Shown: piece by piece, positions 7,212-14,113 of the stretch
How positions within the stretch are numbered: the stretch's first letter is position 1
Layout: each line of letters begins with the position of its first letter
DNA from: Chloroflexota bacterium
GTDB lineage: Bacteria > Chloroflexota > Anaerolineae > Anaerolineales > Villigracilaceae
Direction: 5' to 3'
DNA length: 64,000 bases
Assembly: GCA_016234555.1 (NCBI GenBank)
Contig: JACRBJ010000081.1
Span: forward strand, 1 to 64,000
Position numbers and translations under genes: made by a program
Notes under the pieces: model-generated
What the model was told of the DNA's origin: nothing
Databases searched by the model: none
What the model saw: the letters and a program-made list of their open reading frames with translations, nothing else

Positions 7212-8312
7212 CTACACTTTAGGTATACTCAGAATGTCTTCCATCTTGTCGGCTGCTTCTTTTTGCATACTCGGCAGTACATGGGAGTAAAGATCCAAGG
7301 TCATGGATATTTGGGAGTGTCCTAACCTTTCCTGTACTACCTTGGGATGCACTCCAGCTTCCAAGAGAAGGGTGGCTGATGTATGCCTTAGATCGTGGAA
7401 CCTGATTCGTGGAAGACCTGCTTTTTCTGTCTCTTCTCTAAATGCCTTTTGTAGATTACTTGGAGATATTGGCTTACCTGTAGAGGTAGAAAAGATCAAA
7501 CCTGTTTTATTCTCCAGTCCTTTAATGTGACTCTTCAAGACATCAAGAGCAGTTTTAGGGACAGTAATGAGGCGTTTAGAACTTTCTGTTTTAGGGTCTG
7601 TAATCACCATACCGCCTTTTAGAGATTGGGCCTGGTGCATTACTCTGATCGTTCCTTTACTTAGATCGATGTTTTCCCTATGTATCCCAAGTAGCTCGCC
7701 CTCACGCATACCACAGTAAATAGCGACCACAAAGATGGGGAAAAACCGATGATCCTTGCATGAACTCAAAAAAGTATTTACTTGTTGAGAGTCCCAGACT
7801 GTGAGGCTTTGTCTCTTGGGCTTGGGGGCCTCAACTAAATCTGCGACGTTCCTATTCACCATACCCCACTTGAGAGCTTGTTTTAAAGCCTTGTGAATAA
7901 TAGCGTGCATGAACTGAACTGTACGCTTCGACAAACCTGATGTGACTTTCTTTGCGTATAGTGACTGCAAGTGATCGGGCCTTAGCTGTACCAGTTTAAT
8001 GTGTCCGATTTCGGGATTTATATGAAGTTTTAAAAGGTAACTGTAAACCTCGAATGTCTTAGGGCGGAGGCTATTCTTTCTGACATTCTCCATATAGTCT
8101 GTAACAAACTTTTCAAAAGTGATGTTGTCGTCTTTGACGAGGATACCTTGCCTTAGTTCAATCTGAGTTTTTGCAAGCCAGTCTCTAACGGCCTTTTGGT
8201 CTTTGGCGTATTTTACTTTCCTCTTTCCATCGGGAAGAGTGATTTTAGCCACCCATAACTTTTTCTTGTCCAGGTAGTAAATACTACCCTCACCTCTGGA
8301 TCGTCTTTTCAT
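7212..8312 (-). CDS. int: Tyrosine recombinase (phage integrase)
   Basis: 366 residues. The N-terminal ~50 residues form an arm-binding-like domain (GSIYYLDKKKLWVAKITL). A SAM-like core-binding domain spans about 65-145 and the catalytic domain about 170-350. The catalytic set is complete: R203 (CGMREGEL), K241, H306-x-x-R309 (HDLRH), H332 (LGHS) and Y342. It performs site-specific recombination between phage and tRNA-Arg att sites. The gene lies next to attL and reads toward it. A short AGGT precedes the ATG. Its promoter region is shared with the divergent gene at 8408 and contains an operator-like site at 8366-8375. Confidence 0.95.
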   Translation of the reverse strand: MKRRSRGEGSIYYLDKKKLWVAKITLPDGKRKVKYAKDQKAVRDWLAKTQIELRQGILVKDDNITFEKFVTDYMENVRKNSLRPKTFEVYSYLLKLHINPEIGHIKLVQLRPDHLQSLYAKKVTSGLSKRTVQFMHAIIHKALKQALKWGMVNRNVADLVEAPKPKRQSLTVWDSQQVNTFLSSCKDHRFFPIFVVAIYCGMREGELLGIHRENIDLSKGTIRVMHQAQSLKGGMVITDPKTESSKRLITVPKTALDVLKSHIKGLENKTGLIFSTSTGKPISPSNLQKAFREETEKAGLPRIRFHDLRHTSATLLLEAGVHPKVVQERLGHSQISMTLDLYSHVLPSMQKEAADKMEDILSIPKV

Positions 8313-8348
8313 TTTTACCTACTTTCGATAAAGAACAGACGTTCAGTA

Positions 8349-8407
8349 TTGGCATTTTACCACAACAGGCGGTTGCATATGAACTATGGATATGTTAAAT
8401 TACTGGC
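8349..8407. promoter_or_regulatory. Divergent early control region with operator site A
   Basis: CAGGCGGTTG at 8366-8375 differs by one base from the operator-like 10-mers at 8614 and 10837. Rightward, TTGCAT (8373), a 16-base spacer and TTAAAT (8395) stand seven bases before the ATG at 8408, so that mRNA would be nearly leaderless. Leftward, TTCATA, an 18-base spacer and TAAAAT could serve the integrase, with the operator inside the spacer. Both promoters are moderate matches. Confidence 0.45.
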
Positions 8408-8569
8408 ATGACAGAAGAACAAGACACCTTAATAAGGGGAATGGCTAAAGAGTTGGGTTCAAGAGGTGGTATAAAAACCCGTGACACTAGAGAAGATAAA
8501 TCCGAGTATTACAGAGAACTTCAGAAAAAATCAGTGTTAGCAAAACTGGCAAAAAAGAAAAACTCCTAA
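8408..8569 (+). CDS. Small basic early protein, unknown function
   Basis: 53 residues, rich in Lys, Arg and Glu, with the segment LIRGMAKELGSRGGIKTRDT and a Lys-rich C-terminus. No family is recognised. It is the first rightward gene after the integrase, directly behind a candidate promoter, with no ribosome-binding site visible. Position and charge would fit a small DNA-binding or regulatory protein, but that is a guess. Confidence 0.5.
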   Translation: MTEEQDTLIRGMAKELGSRGGIKTRDTREDKSEYYRELQKKSVLAKLAKKKNS

Positions 8570-8601
8570 TTTTGGGTACAGTTTGATATAGGTTTTACCT
8601 A

Positions 8602-8636
8602 TTGACTTCAGTACAACCGCTTGCTAATATACATCT
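8602..8636 (+). promoter_or_regulatory. Early promoter with operator site B; leaderless start
   Basis: TTGACT, 17-base spacer, TAATAT (8625-8630), then the ATG at 8637 only six bases downstream, so the transcript should begin at or near the start codon. The spacer contains CAACCGCTTG (8614-8623), the exact reverse complement of the 10-mer at 10837-10846. Confidence 0.7.
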
Positions 8637-8810
8637 ATGAACAAAACATTAGACCAAATGCAAAAGGAGTTAGAGAAAACTTTAAAAAGACTTGAAGAAG
8701 AAAGAGTAAATGTAGCAGATTTCTTCAAAGTAAAACAGATAGAGTTAGATGCAAAACAAAATGATCTGTGGTTAGTAATTCCAGACATGAGGGAGGAAAT
8801 GTATAACTAA
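8637..8810 (+). CDS. Small coiled-coil early protein
   Basis: 57 residues; the first half is a charged heptad-like helix (LDQMQKELEKTLKRLEEE). Not recognised. It is transcribed from the strong promoter at 8602 and ends five bases before the ERF gene, so it heads the recombination operon. No Shine-Dalgarno sequence precedes it. Confidence 0.6.
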   Translation: MNKTLDQMQKELEKTLKRLEEERVNVADFFKVKQIELDAKQNDLWLVIPDMREEMYN

Positions 8811-8814
8811 TAAC

Positions 8815-9468
8815 ATGACGATATACGACAAAATAGCTAAAATACAAGATGAAGTTCAAAACATCACCAAAGATGCTAAGAACTCTCACTTTGGAAACAC
8901 CTACGCAACTTATGAACAAGTGATGGAAGTTTTACACCCAATACTTAGAAAATACGATTTACTTGTTTGCCACTCATTCGGTACACCTATATTTGAAAGC
9001 CATATTGCAGTAGTAACAACTCTAAAAGGCATCGGGGAAAGTAAAGATGAACTATCCACCACCTTACATATCCAAACACTTAGAAACGATCCACAGGCAG
9101 CAGGATCGTCAATAACCTATGCTAAAAGATATTCCATATTAGCTATGCTAGGATTGGGAACAGAAGATGATGATGGAAACGCAGGATCAGGGAACAAAGT
9201 TGAAACACCAAAAGTAGCACCTAAAGTAACAGACAAAATTTGTCCAGTTTGTAAGGGTAAATTAGTAGAATTTAAAACTAAGACAGGCAAGACAATATTC
9301 AAATGTGAAAACGGTAAATTTGAAAACGGTGTGTCTTCTGGATGTAAGTATGTAGATTGGAATAATCCACCAAAGCCAACCAAGCCTATGACTGTAGAAG
9401 AATACGAAGACTATCAAGGAAGCTATGGAACTGAAGGTATTGACGCTGCTAAAAATTATCAACTATAA
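8815..9468 (+). CDS. erf: ERF-family single-strand annealing protein
   Basis: 217 residues. The N-terminal ~120 residues match the ERF superfamily pattern: an early helix (IYDKIAKIQDEVQNITKDAK), YATYEQVMEVLHPILRKYDL, and SSITYAKRYSILAMLGL near 100-116. ERF proteins anneal homologous single strands during phage recombination and circularisation. The C-terminus has CPVCKGKL and a further Cys pair around 140-180, resembling a zinc ribbon. It follows the 57-residue gene by four bases and precedes the 9471 gene by two bases. No recombination exonuclease is evident next to it. Confidence 0.82.
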   Translation: MTIYDKIAKIQDEVQNITKDAKNSHFGNTYATYEQVMEVLHPILRKYDLLVCHSFGTPIFESHIAVVTTLKGIGESKDELSTTLHIQTLRNDPQAAGSSITYAKRYSILAMLGLGTEDDDGNAGSGNKVETPKVAPKVTDKICPVCKGKLVEFKTKTGKTIFKCENGKFENGVSSGCKYVDWNNPPKPTKPMTVEEYEDYQGSYGTEGIDAAKNYQL

Positions 9469-9470
9469 AT

Positions 9471-9818
9471 ATGAAATCAATACAAACACAAGCAGTCATA
9501 ACGGGGATCAGGTCAAAAGTTGATAGATCATTGGGAATATCATTATCTACCCCAGAACTGACAATACATGAGAAAGCCTTATTTATGGAGTTACAAGGTT
9601 TGAATATCGATTTGGTTATTACTCCAAATGAAGAAAAAAGCCTAGGAGTTGAGAAGATCGAAAAAGAAATGGAGACTAAGACACCTAGTCAAAGACTAAG
9701 GGCGGTTATATTTTTACTATGGAGACAGGACGAAGAAAAAAACGGGGATTACAACACCTTTTACAAGACTATGATGGAGAAGTTTATAGATCATATAAAG
9801 GGGAAATTAGACAACTAA
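9471..9818 (+). CDS. Hypothetical early phage protein
   Basis: 115 residues, mixed charge, with no recognised motif; a C-terminal helical segment RLRAVIFLLWRQDEEKNGD is the most distinctive part. It lies between the ERF gene and a small zinc protein in the same operon, starting two bases after the ERF stop. The start is preceded by AAAT rather than a Shine-Dalgarno sequence, as for many genes here. A role in replication or recombination is inferred from position only. Confidence 0.6.
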   Translation: MKSIQTQAVITGIRSKVDRSLGISLSTPELTIHEKALFMELQGLNIDLVITPNEEKSLGVEKIEKEMETKTPSQRLRAVIFLLWRQDEEKNGDYNTFYKTMMEKFIDHIKGKLDN

Positions 9819-9819
9819 T

Positions 9820-9969
9820 ATGAAATTTAAATGTGTGTGTGTAAACTGCAACAAAGAGTTTGAAACTGAAAAGAAATATGGTTGGTGTGGTTTTGTTTGT
9901 CTAACCGAATGGCTGAAACAACAGTATCTAACACCCAGAGATGCTAAGGAGATGAAGTTATATAAATAA
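9820..9969 (+). CDS. Small zinc-ribbon protein
   Basis: 49 residues: MKFKCVCVNCNKEFET, then WCGFVC. The spacing of the Cys pairs suggests a single zinc knuckle. The gene starts one base after the previous stop region and ends two bases before the next ATG, so it is a true member of the early operon. Function unknown; such proteins often bind nucleic acid or partner proteins. Confidence 0.6.
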   Translation: MKFKCVCVNCNKEFETEKKYGWCGFVCLTEWLKQQYLTPRDAKEMKLYK

Positions 9970-9971
9970 AT

Positions 9972-10502
9972 ATGGATAACGACAACACAATAACAAATAT
10001 CTTTATAAGCATTATGCTAGTGACTGCTTTAGTCGGCTATGACATCGCACACTCGCCTACATTAGAGGTCAAAGCACAAGATAACGTAGTAGTCGTTCCA
10101 AGTCCTACAGCCGCTCCAGAAGAGACTACAGAGGACGACAGGCCAATTAAAAGTGGTATAGAGTGGGAATTGTCAAAACAAGTAAAAGTCAAGGTATCTA
10201 ACTATTGGCCCGAATATGGAGGGATAAACTGTTTGACCTTTAAAGATGGAAAGTGTGTTTCTAAAATGGCAAATGGTGAAACATGGGAAAGTGGAGTTAA
10301 TACGGCAATTGCTTGTCCAAAAGAACTTAAACTCGGAACTCAAATAAATATTCTGGGTAAAGTGTGGACTTGTAAAGATAGAGGATCAATGATCGTTAAG
10401 ACAAAAGATGACGAATACTGGGTTGACATGCTTACTAAAAAACCAGTAGTCAACTATGGAAAAGTTGTAACAGGGGAAATTGTGAAGGAGGTGAATAAAT
10501 AG
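9972..10502 (+). CDS. Exported protein with 3D-like (double-psi barrel) domain
   Basis: 176 residues. A hydrophobic stretch near residues 10-25 could be a signal anchor, followed by a Pro/Thr-rich linker. The C-terminal part (about 70-170) has LGTQINILGKVWTCKDRGS and EYWVDML, resembling the 3D/RlpA-type fold with Asp positions typical of murein-binding or lytic enzymes. A cell-wall role is possible but unusual within an early operon. The GTG at 10502 overlaps the last base of its stop codon. Confidence 0.5.
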   Translation: MDNDNTITNIFISIMLVTALVGYDIAHSPTLEVKAQDNVVVVPSPTAAPEETTEDDRPIKSGIEWELSKQVKVKVSNYWPEYGGINCLTFKDGKCVSKMANGETWESGVNTAIACPKELKLGTQINILGKVWTCKDRGSMIVKTKDDEYWVDMLTKKPVVNYGKVVTGEIVKEVNK

Positions 10503-10806
10503 TGGATATATTAAAACTAACAGCAAAAGACTTTAAGATGATGAAAAAACTATAACTTGTGGAAAGTTAGAACCTAAAGACGGTGGAAAAGTTGAATATG
10601 GAATACTAAAAGATATTGATGTGTCTTATGTCTTTACTTACAAGGGTAAACTCTGGACTGACTGTGACAACGCAATCGCAGGTTTAAATGATATTCTTGA
10701 GAAGTCAGGAATCATTGAAAATGACGACCAGATCAAGTCAGGTACATTTATGGTGAAAAGTGGCAAAGACTGGATAACTGAGATTGAAATATCACCAATA
10801 GCCTGA
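10502..10806 (+). CDS. RusA-like Holliday junction resolvase, apparently frameshifted
   Basis: The downstream frame (open from 10537, first usual start GTG at 10621) encodes LWTDCDNAIAGLNDILEKSG followed by IIENDDQI. This fits the RusA pattern of paired Asp residues, a helix and a further acidic pair. A separate frame starts at GTG 10502, coupled to the upstream stop, and ends at TAA 10553. A -1 shift, or one missing A, at the A6 run 10544-10549 joins the two into a ~101-residue protein. RusA cuts branched recombination intermediates. Either a sequencing error, a decayed gene or programmed slippage is possible. Confidence 0.45.
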
Positions 10807-10823
10807 TGATATAGAAGATACTA

Positions 10824-10853
10824 TTGACAAGGGCATCAAGCGGTTGCTAAGAT
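10824..10853 (+). promoter_or_regulatory. Early promoter with operator site C
   Basis: Perfect -35 TTGACA, 18-base spacer, -10 TAAGAT. The spacer holds CAAGCGGTTG (10837-10846), the inverse of site B at 8614. It drives the gene at 10875, 21 bases downstream. Confidence 0.7.
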
Positions 10854-10874
10854 AGACTATATAACAAAATAAAT

Positions 10875-11228
10875 ATGAACGATTACGACAATTATCAAGA
10901 AATGCAAGACTTTGATGCTGAACAGGAAGCCATTGCAAACGCTAACGCCCAAGGTGAAGCAGAAGCACAGGCTATGAATGAACAGGCAGAAGCAGAAGAA
11001 AATGACAAACAACCAGTATTTGAAGAATTAAGAACATACAAACCAGACTACGAAGATTTACATAATCACAGTCTTTATTGGAAGCTAGAAAACGCCAAAG
11101 AAATAATGTCACAGTTTAAAGTAATTTTAAAAAAGTATTTTGATAGAAATATGGAAGAACTAAAAACAAGAAAAATAAGTAAATTAGAGGCAGAGCTTGA
11201 GAAACTAAAAGGAATGGGTAACAACTAA
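10875..11228 (+). CDS. Acidic coiled-coil early protein
   Basis: 117 residues. The first half is very acidic and Gln/Ala-rich (EQEAIANANAQGEAEAQ), and the C-terminal half is a charged helix ending KLEAELEKLKGMGNN. No family recognised. It is the first gene behind promoter C and opens a run of small overlapping genes to 12.4 kb. Confidence 0.6.
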   Translation: MNDYDNYQEMQDFDAEQEAIANANAQGEAEAQAMNEQAEAEENDKQPVFEELRTYKPDYEDLHNHSLYWKLENAKEIMSQFKVILKKYFDRNMEELKTRKISKLEAELEKLKGMGNN

Positions 11229-11234
11229 ATCAGA

Positions 11235-11435
11235 ATGAATAAACTAGATACTAAATTAGAAAAAATAATAGAAGAAGGACTTAGATATAACTTGGAAGAG
11301 ATAGGCCGTGTTAAAGTTACATTTGTTCCTGAAGGTATATCTAAAATCAAACAAACAATACTTAAAGAGATAATGAAACACGAAGACTGGGGGGCTGTAC
11401 CAACAGAAGCCATTAGAAAGGTTTTAGGAAAATGA
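11235..11435 (+). CDS. Hypothetical small early protein
   Basis: 66 residues, not recognised; begins MNKLDTKLEKIIEEGL and carries the strand-like segment RVKVTFVPEGISKI. The TGA overlaps the ATG of the next gene, a sign of translational coupling within the early operon. Confidence 0.6.
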   Translation: MNKLDTKLEKIIEEGLRYNLEEIGRVKVTFVPEGISKIKQTILKEIMKHEDWGAVPTEAIRKVLGK

Positions 11436-11530
11436 ATAAACAAGATATAGACAATCAAATACAATCTTATGAAGTTCAATACAAAGGTTATTCTGAAGCA
11501 GTTAATAGGTTAAACGAAAAAATAAAATGA
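11432..11530 (+). CDS. Very small early protein
   Basis: 32 residues (MNKQDIDNQIQSYEVQYKGY and onward). Its ATG overlaps the previous stop and its TGA overlaps the next ATG at 11527. That double ATGA overlap is the main support; the sequence itself is uninformative. Confidence 0.5.
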   Translation: MNKQDIDNQIQSYEVQYKGYSEAVNRLNEKIK

Positions 11531-11799
11531 CAACAAAGAAACAAATAGTAATTACAGTCAAAGAGGTAGATGAAATATTTTACAGGTATGATAAGTTTCC
11601 AAGCCCCTCAGATGTGGAGTGGCTGGACAAAGAAATTGCAAGCTTAGTACTTAAGCAGTATGACAAGTTATATTGTGACAGAATGGATGCGTTAGTCAAT
11701 AAGACACTCAAGGCTCTTGGTAAGTTAAAACAGAAAAAAGACAGAAAGCTTTTAGAAAGAGATGCTAGAGCTAGTGTAACGATAGACAGAACAAAATGA
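11527..11799 (+). CDS. Hypothetical early protein
   Basis: 90 residues, Lys-rich, with a predicted helical C-terminus (LGKLKQKKDRKLLERDARAS). No family is recognised. ATGA overlaps link it to the genes on both sides, so it is part of the 10.9-12.4 kb early operon. Confidence 0.6.
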   Translation: MTTKKQIVITVKEVDEIFYRYDKFPSPSDVEWLDKEIASLVLKQYDKLYCDRMDALVNKTLKALGKLKQKKDRKLLERDARASVTIDRTK

Positions 11800-11966
11800 A
11801 GACAATCACGCTAACTAATGAGGAGTACGATGAAATCTGTGAGAATTACAAAGTTAGGCAGGACGAAAGTTACTGTAATCACACAGCCTGGACAATTTGG
11901 GATGCTATAAAAAGAGAAAGTCCAGAAGATATAAAAGATTATGAAGAAGATGATGAATCTAATTAG
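11796..11966 (+). CDS. Hypothetical small acidic protein
   Basis: 56 residues, ending in an acidic tail (DIKDYEEDDESN). It starts by ATGA overlap with the preceding gene. Not recognised; role unknown. Confidence 0.55.
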   Translation: MKTITLTNEEYDEICENYKVRQDESYCNHTAWTIWDAIKRESPEDIKDYEEDDESN

Positions 11967-12027
11967 AGCCATAATACTAACTTTTAAAGAAATACGAGGA
12001 GACTTTGACGATATATACTATGACTAA
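11950..12027 (+). CDS. Possible 25-residue ORF
   Basis: MMNLIRAIILTFKEIRGDFD and onward, overlapping the end of the previous gene in another frame. It fills the gap before 12034 and its N-terminus is hydrophobic. Support is weak; it may not be translated. Confidence 0.25.
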   Translation: MMNLIRAIILTFKEIRGDFDDIYYD

Positions 12028-12033
12028 ACTGCG

Positions 12034-12192
12034 ATGCGTAAACCTTACCACCTATACAAAACAATACCCTTTAACTGTAGAAGGTGTGGTGTGTCTGAAA
12101 TGGCTGCATCCAAGAGAAAGATATACTGTGATGATTGTAGTGAAAAGATAAGACACAAGAGAAGAAGTACTAGACTAAAATGGAAAGAATAG
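12034..12192 (+). CDS. Small zinc-finger protein
   Basis: 52 residues with two CxxC pairs: FNCRRCGVSE and IYCDDCSEK, followed by a basic tail (KIRHKRRSTRLKWKE). This is a typical small nucleic-acid-binding zinc finger. It overlaps the start of the next gene at 12180 by 13 bases. Confidence 0.6.
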   Translation: MRKPYHLYKTIPFNCRRCGVSEMAASKRKIYCDDCSEKIRHKRRSTRLKWKE

Positions 12193-12365
12193 ATAGATCA
12201 AATGATGAAAACTTGTATCAACCTAAAATCCACTCAGAACGGATCAGAGCTTTATATCAGATCAGGCTGGTTACAGGTATTCCACTTACAGTATTGATTG
12301 ACACGGCAATTGAAAAACTGCTTGAAGAATTTATAATACAGGAAGTACTAAAATCTCCCCCATAA
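12180..12365 (+). CDS. Ribbon-helix-helix-like small protein
   Basis: 61 residues. HSERIRALYQIRLVTGIPLT followed by VLIDTAIEKLLEEF resembles the strand-helix-helix layout of CopG/Arc-type DNA-binding proteins. It would be a candidate transcription regulator for the early region and could be the protein that reads the 10-bp operator. That link is inference. The gene is the last of the operon, and a promoter for the next gene lies inside its 3' end. Confidence 0.55.
   Translation: MERIDRSNDENLYQPKIHSERIRALYQIRLVTGIPLTVLIDTAIEKLLEEFIIQEVLKSPP
12310..12337 (+). promoter_or_regulatory. Promoter of the DUF3800 gene
   Basis: TTGAAA, 16-base spacer, TATAAT, lying within the 3' end of the preceding gene and about 95 bases before the ATG at 12433. 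A separate promoter suggests that the DUF3800 gene is expressed apart from the early operon. Confidence 0.6.
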
Positions 12366-12432
12366 AAACAAAATATTGTGTAAAATTAACCACATTGAAC
12401 CCAATGTCACCTAATGAAGCAAGAGGGAACTC

Positions 12433-13146
12433 ATGTCACTTGCGCCACTATATGTTTATATCGACGAGGGTGGAGATTTCAACTTCAGCCCGTCTGGAAC
12501 AAAAGTCTACACAATTACCGCTGTCATAACTCACGTTCCTTGGGAATGTCTAAATGACATTTCTCAGCTACGCCACTCAATACTTTCTGGAGTAACTCAT
12601 CCTGGTCTATTGGGTCCAGATTACTTAGAAAGATGTCTTTCCGTCAAGTTCCACGCAAGTGAAGATAAGCAAGTTGTTAGAGATAGTTTTTTTGGAATTA
12701 TTTCCAACATGAATCACGATCATATAGCGGCCCACAGTATAGTAGTTAAGAAGAACAGGGCTAATCCAAGTTTCAGAGAACCCTACAAGTTCTACAGTAG
12801 AGTCACTAGCTACCTGCTAGATTATATTTTTAAAAAATACGAATATTCAAAACTATGTATCTTTGTTGATGGCCTCCCTGTAAACAAGCAAAAAGATACC
12901 TTTTTAAAGGCAATGAAGAGCGAGATAAAGGCCAAACAACCAAAAAAGGACTTTTCTGTCTACTTTCCACCATCAAACTCAAACGCTTATCTGCAAATTA
13001 GTGACTACATTAACTGGGCTATCTTCAAAAAGTGGGAATGTGGAGATACTAGGAGTTACGATCTAATCAGAAAGTTTTTGAGAGCCCCTGAGTTGGATCT
13101 ATTTTCTAGAGGAGATGGAACCGAGTACTATCAGTTTAAAAAATAA
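12433..13146 (+). CDS. DUF3800 family protein
   Basis: 237 residues. YVYIDEGGDFNF at the N-terminus matches the YIDESGD signature of DUF3800. Other conserved parts are the central LCIFVDGLPVNKQKD and the late YLQISDYINWAIFKKWE. The family has conserved acidic residues and is suspected to be a nuclease of RNase H-like fold, often found in mobile elements and near defence genes; its biochemical role is not established as far as I know. GAGGGA stands just upstream of the ATG. A compact structured RNA (13149-13239) follows three bases after the stop. Confidence 0.8.
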   Translation: MSLAPLYVYIDEGGDFNFSPSGTKVYTITAVITHVPWECLNDISQLRHSILSGVTHPGLLGPDYLERCLSVKFHASEDKQVVRDSFFGIISNMNHDHIAAHSIVVKKNRANPSFREPYKFYSRVTSYLLDYIFKKYEYSKLCIFVDGLPVNKQKDTFLKAMKSEIKAKQPKKDFSVYFPPSNSNAYLQISDYINWAIFKKWECGDTRSYDLIRKFLRAPELDLFSRGDGTEYYQFKK

Positions 13147-13148
13147 CG

Positions 13149-13239
13149 ACCCTCTTACCTAGGTAGTTCGGCTTTCGCTGGAGCCTTATTTTTGTGCTCC
13201 CAACTACCAGAGCCTTAGGGGCTCTTTCAATAAGAGGGT
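13149..13239 (+). ncRNA. Candidate structured RNA downstream of DUF3800
   Basis: A closed multi-branch fold can be drawn. P1 is ACCCTCTTA (13149-13157) with 13231-13239, nine perfect pairs. P2 is GGTAGTT (13162-13168) with AACTACC (13202-13208). An inner hairpin is GGAGC (13180) with GCTCC (13196). P3 is AGAGCC (13209) with GGCTCT (13220). P2 and P3 abut without a gap. No T-run follows P1, so this is not a simple terminator. No coding frame explains it. Confidence 0.5.
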
Positions 13240-13327
13240 ACCTTTATTACATAGTATCATATCTAGGTGTAAATTTCAACTTGACAAAAGTTGCAACTTG
13301 AGAACGAAAGAGATAAACTCACGACAA

Positions 13328-14113
13328 ATGCGTGAACGGGGAATACCACTAACTGATTTCGATCCAAAACCTGAGATCAGAAGAAACGCTGAAAATGCCA
13401 GGGACTGGGAATATCACGAAGAGGCCCAATACCTCTATAACATGGCAGTTCTTTTCAAGGATAGGTTTCTTGATCCAGTCCTTTTGACAGACAGAAGAAG
13501 ACTCCCCGATCCTGTTATATCCTTTGATGATATGAGGAATAACAAAGTATTAGCCACCTATACACTTAGGAGAAACCCCCAAGGCCTATTGGACGAGATA
13601 ACATTTAATACCGTTCACTACAAAGAAGATGATAAGTTAGTGTGGAGTTGGGGAAGATGGGCACAACTTGAGACACTTTTGCACGAACAAATTCATCTCT
13701 GGCAAGAAAACTTTGGAGAACACAAACATAAGCCAGGTAGAGTGGCACATGATAAAGAGTTTGTAGCTAAATGCGAAAGCTTGGGACTCCATCCTATGCC
13801 CGTAGTCGGCTGTCACATGCAGGTGGCAGATGGCCCATTTGCACAGCTCATGAAAGAGTTAGGAATCCCTAGACCTAATGACGTTCCAAGGACTGGGAAA
13901 CCACCTAAGGCAGATTGGTTTAGGCCAGACAAAGAAAAAGGAAGATCCACACTTACCAAGTATGAGTGTGGTTGTGGTCAAAAGATTAGAGTAGGAAAAA
14001 AGGATTGGCCAGGAGCAACTTGCAAATCATGTGGGGAAGATTACAAAGTGAGTATAGACTTCAACCACACATTGTATAAAGCAGGTGTAAGTTTAACTAA
14101 AGACACACAATAA
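13328..14113 (+). CDS. SprT-like zinc metalloprotease
   Basis: About 261 residues from ATG 13328; TTG at 13298 would add ten residues and no ribosome-binding site decides between them. The motif TLLHEQIHLWQEN gives the HExxH zinc site (H119, E120, H123). The C-terminal zinc ribbon (YECGCGQKIRVGKKDWPG, then CKSCGE) matches the SprT/Spartan layout. Members of this family in cells act on proteins bound to DNA; what the phage version cuts is unknown. The 3' end overlaps the convergent methyltransferase gene by 21 bases. Confidence 0.75.
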   Translation: MRERGIPLTDFDPKPEIRRNAENARDWEYHEEAQYLYNMAVLFKDRFLDPVLLTDRRRLPDPVISFDDMRNNKVLATYTLRRNPQGLLDEITFNTVHYKEDDKLVWSWGRWAQLETLLHEQIHLWQENFGEHKHKPGRVAHDKEFVAKCESLGLHPMPVVGCHMQVADGPFAQLMKELGIPRPNDVPRTGKPPKADWFRPDKEKGRSTLTKYECGCGQKIRVGKKDWPGATCKSCGEDYKVSIDFNHTLYKAGVSLTKDTQ

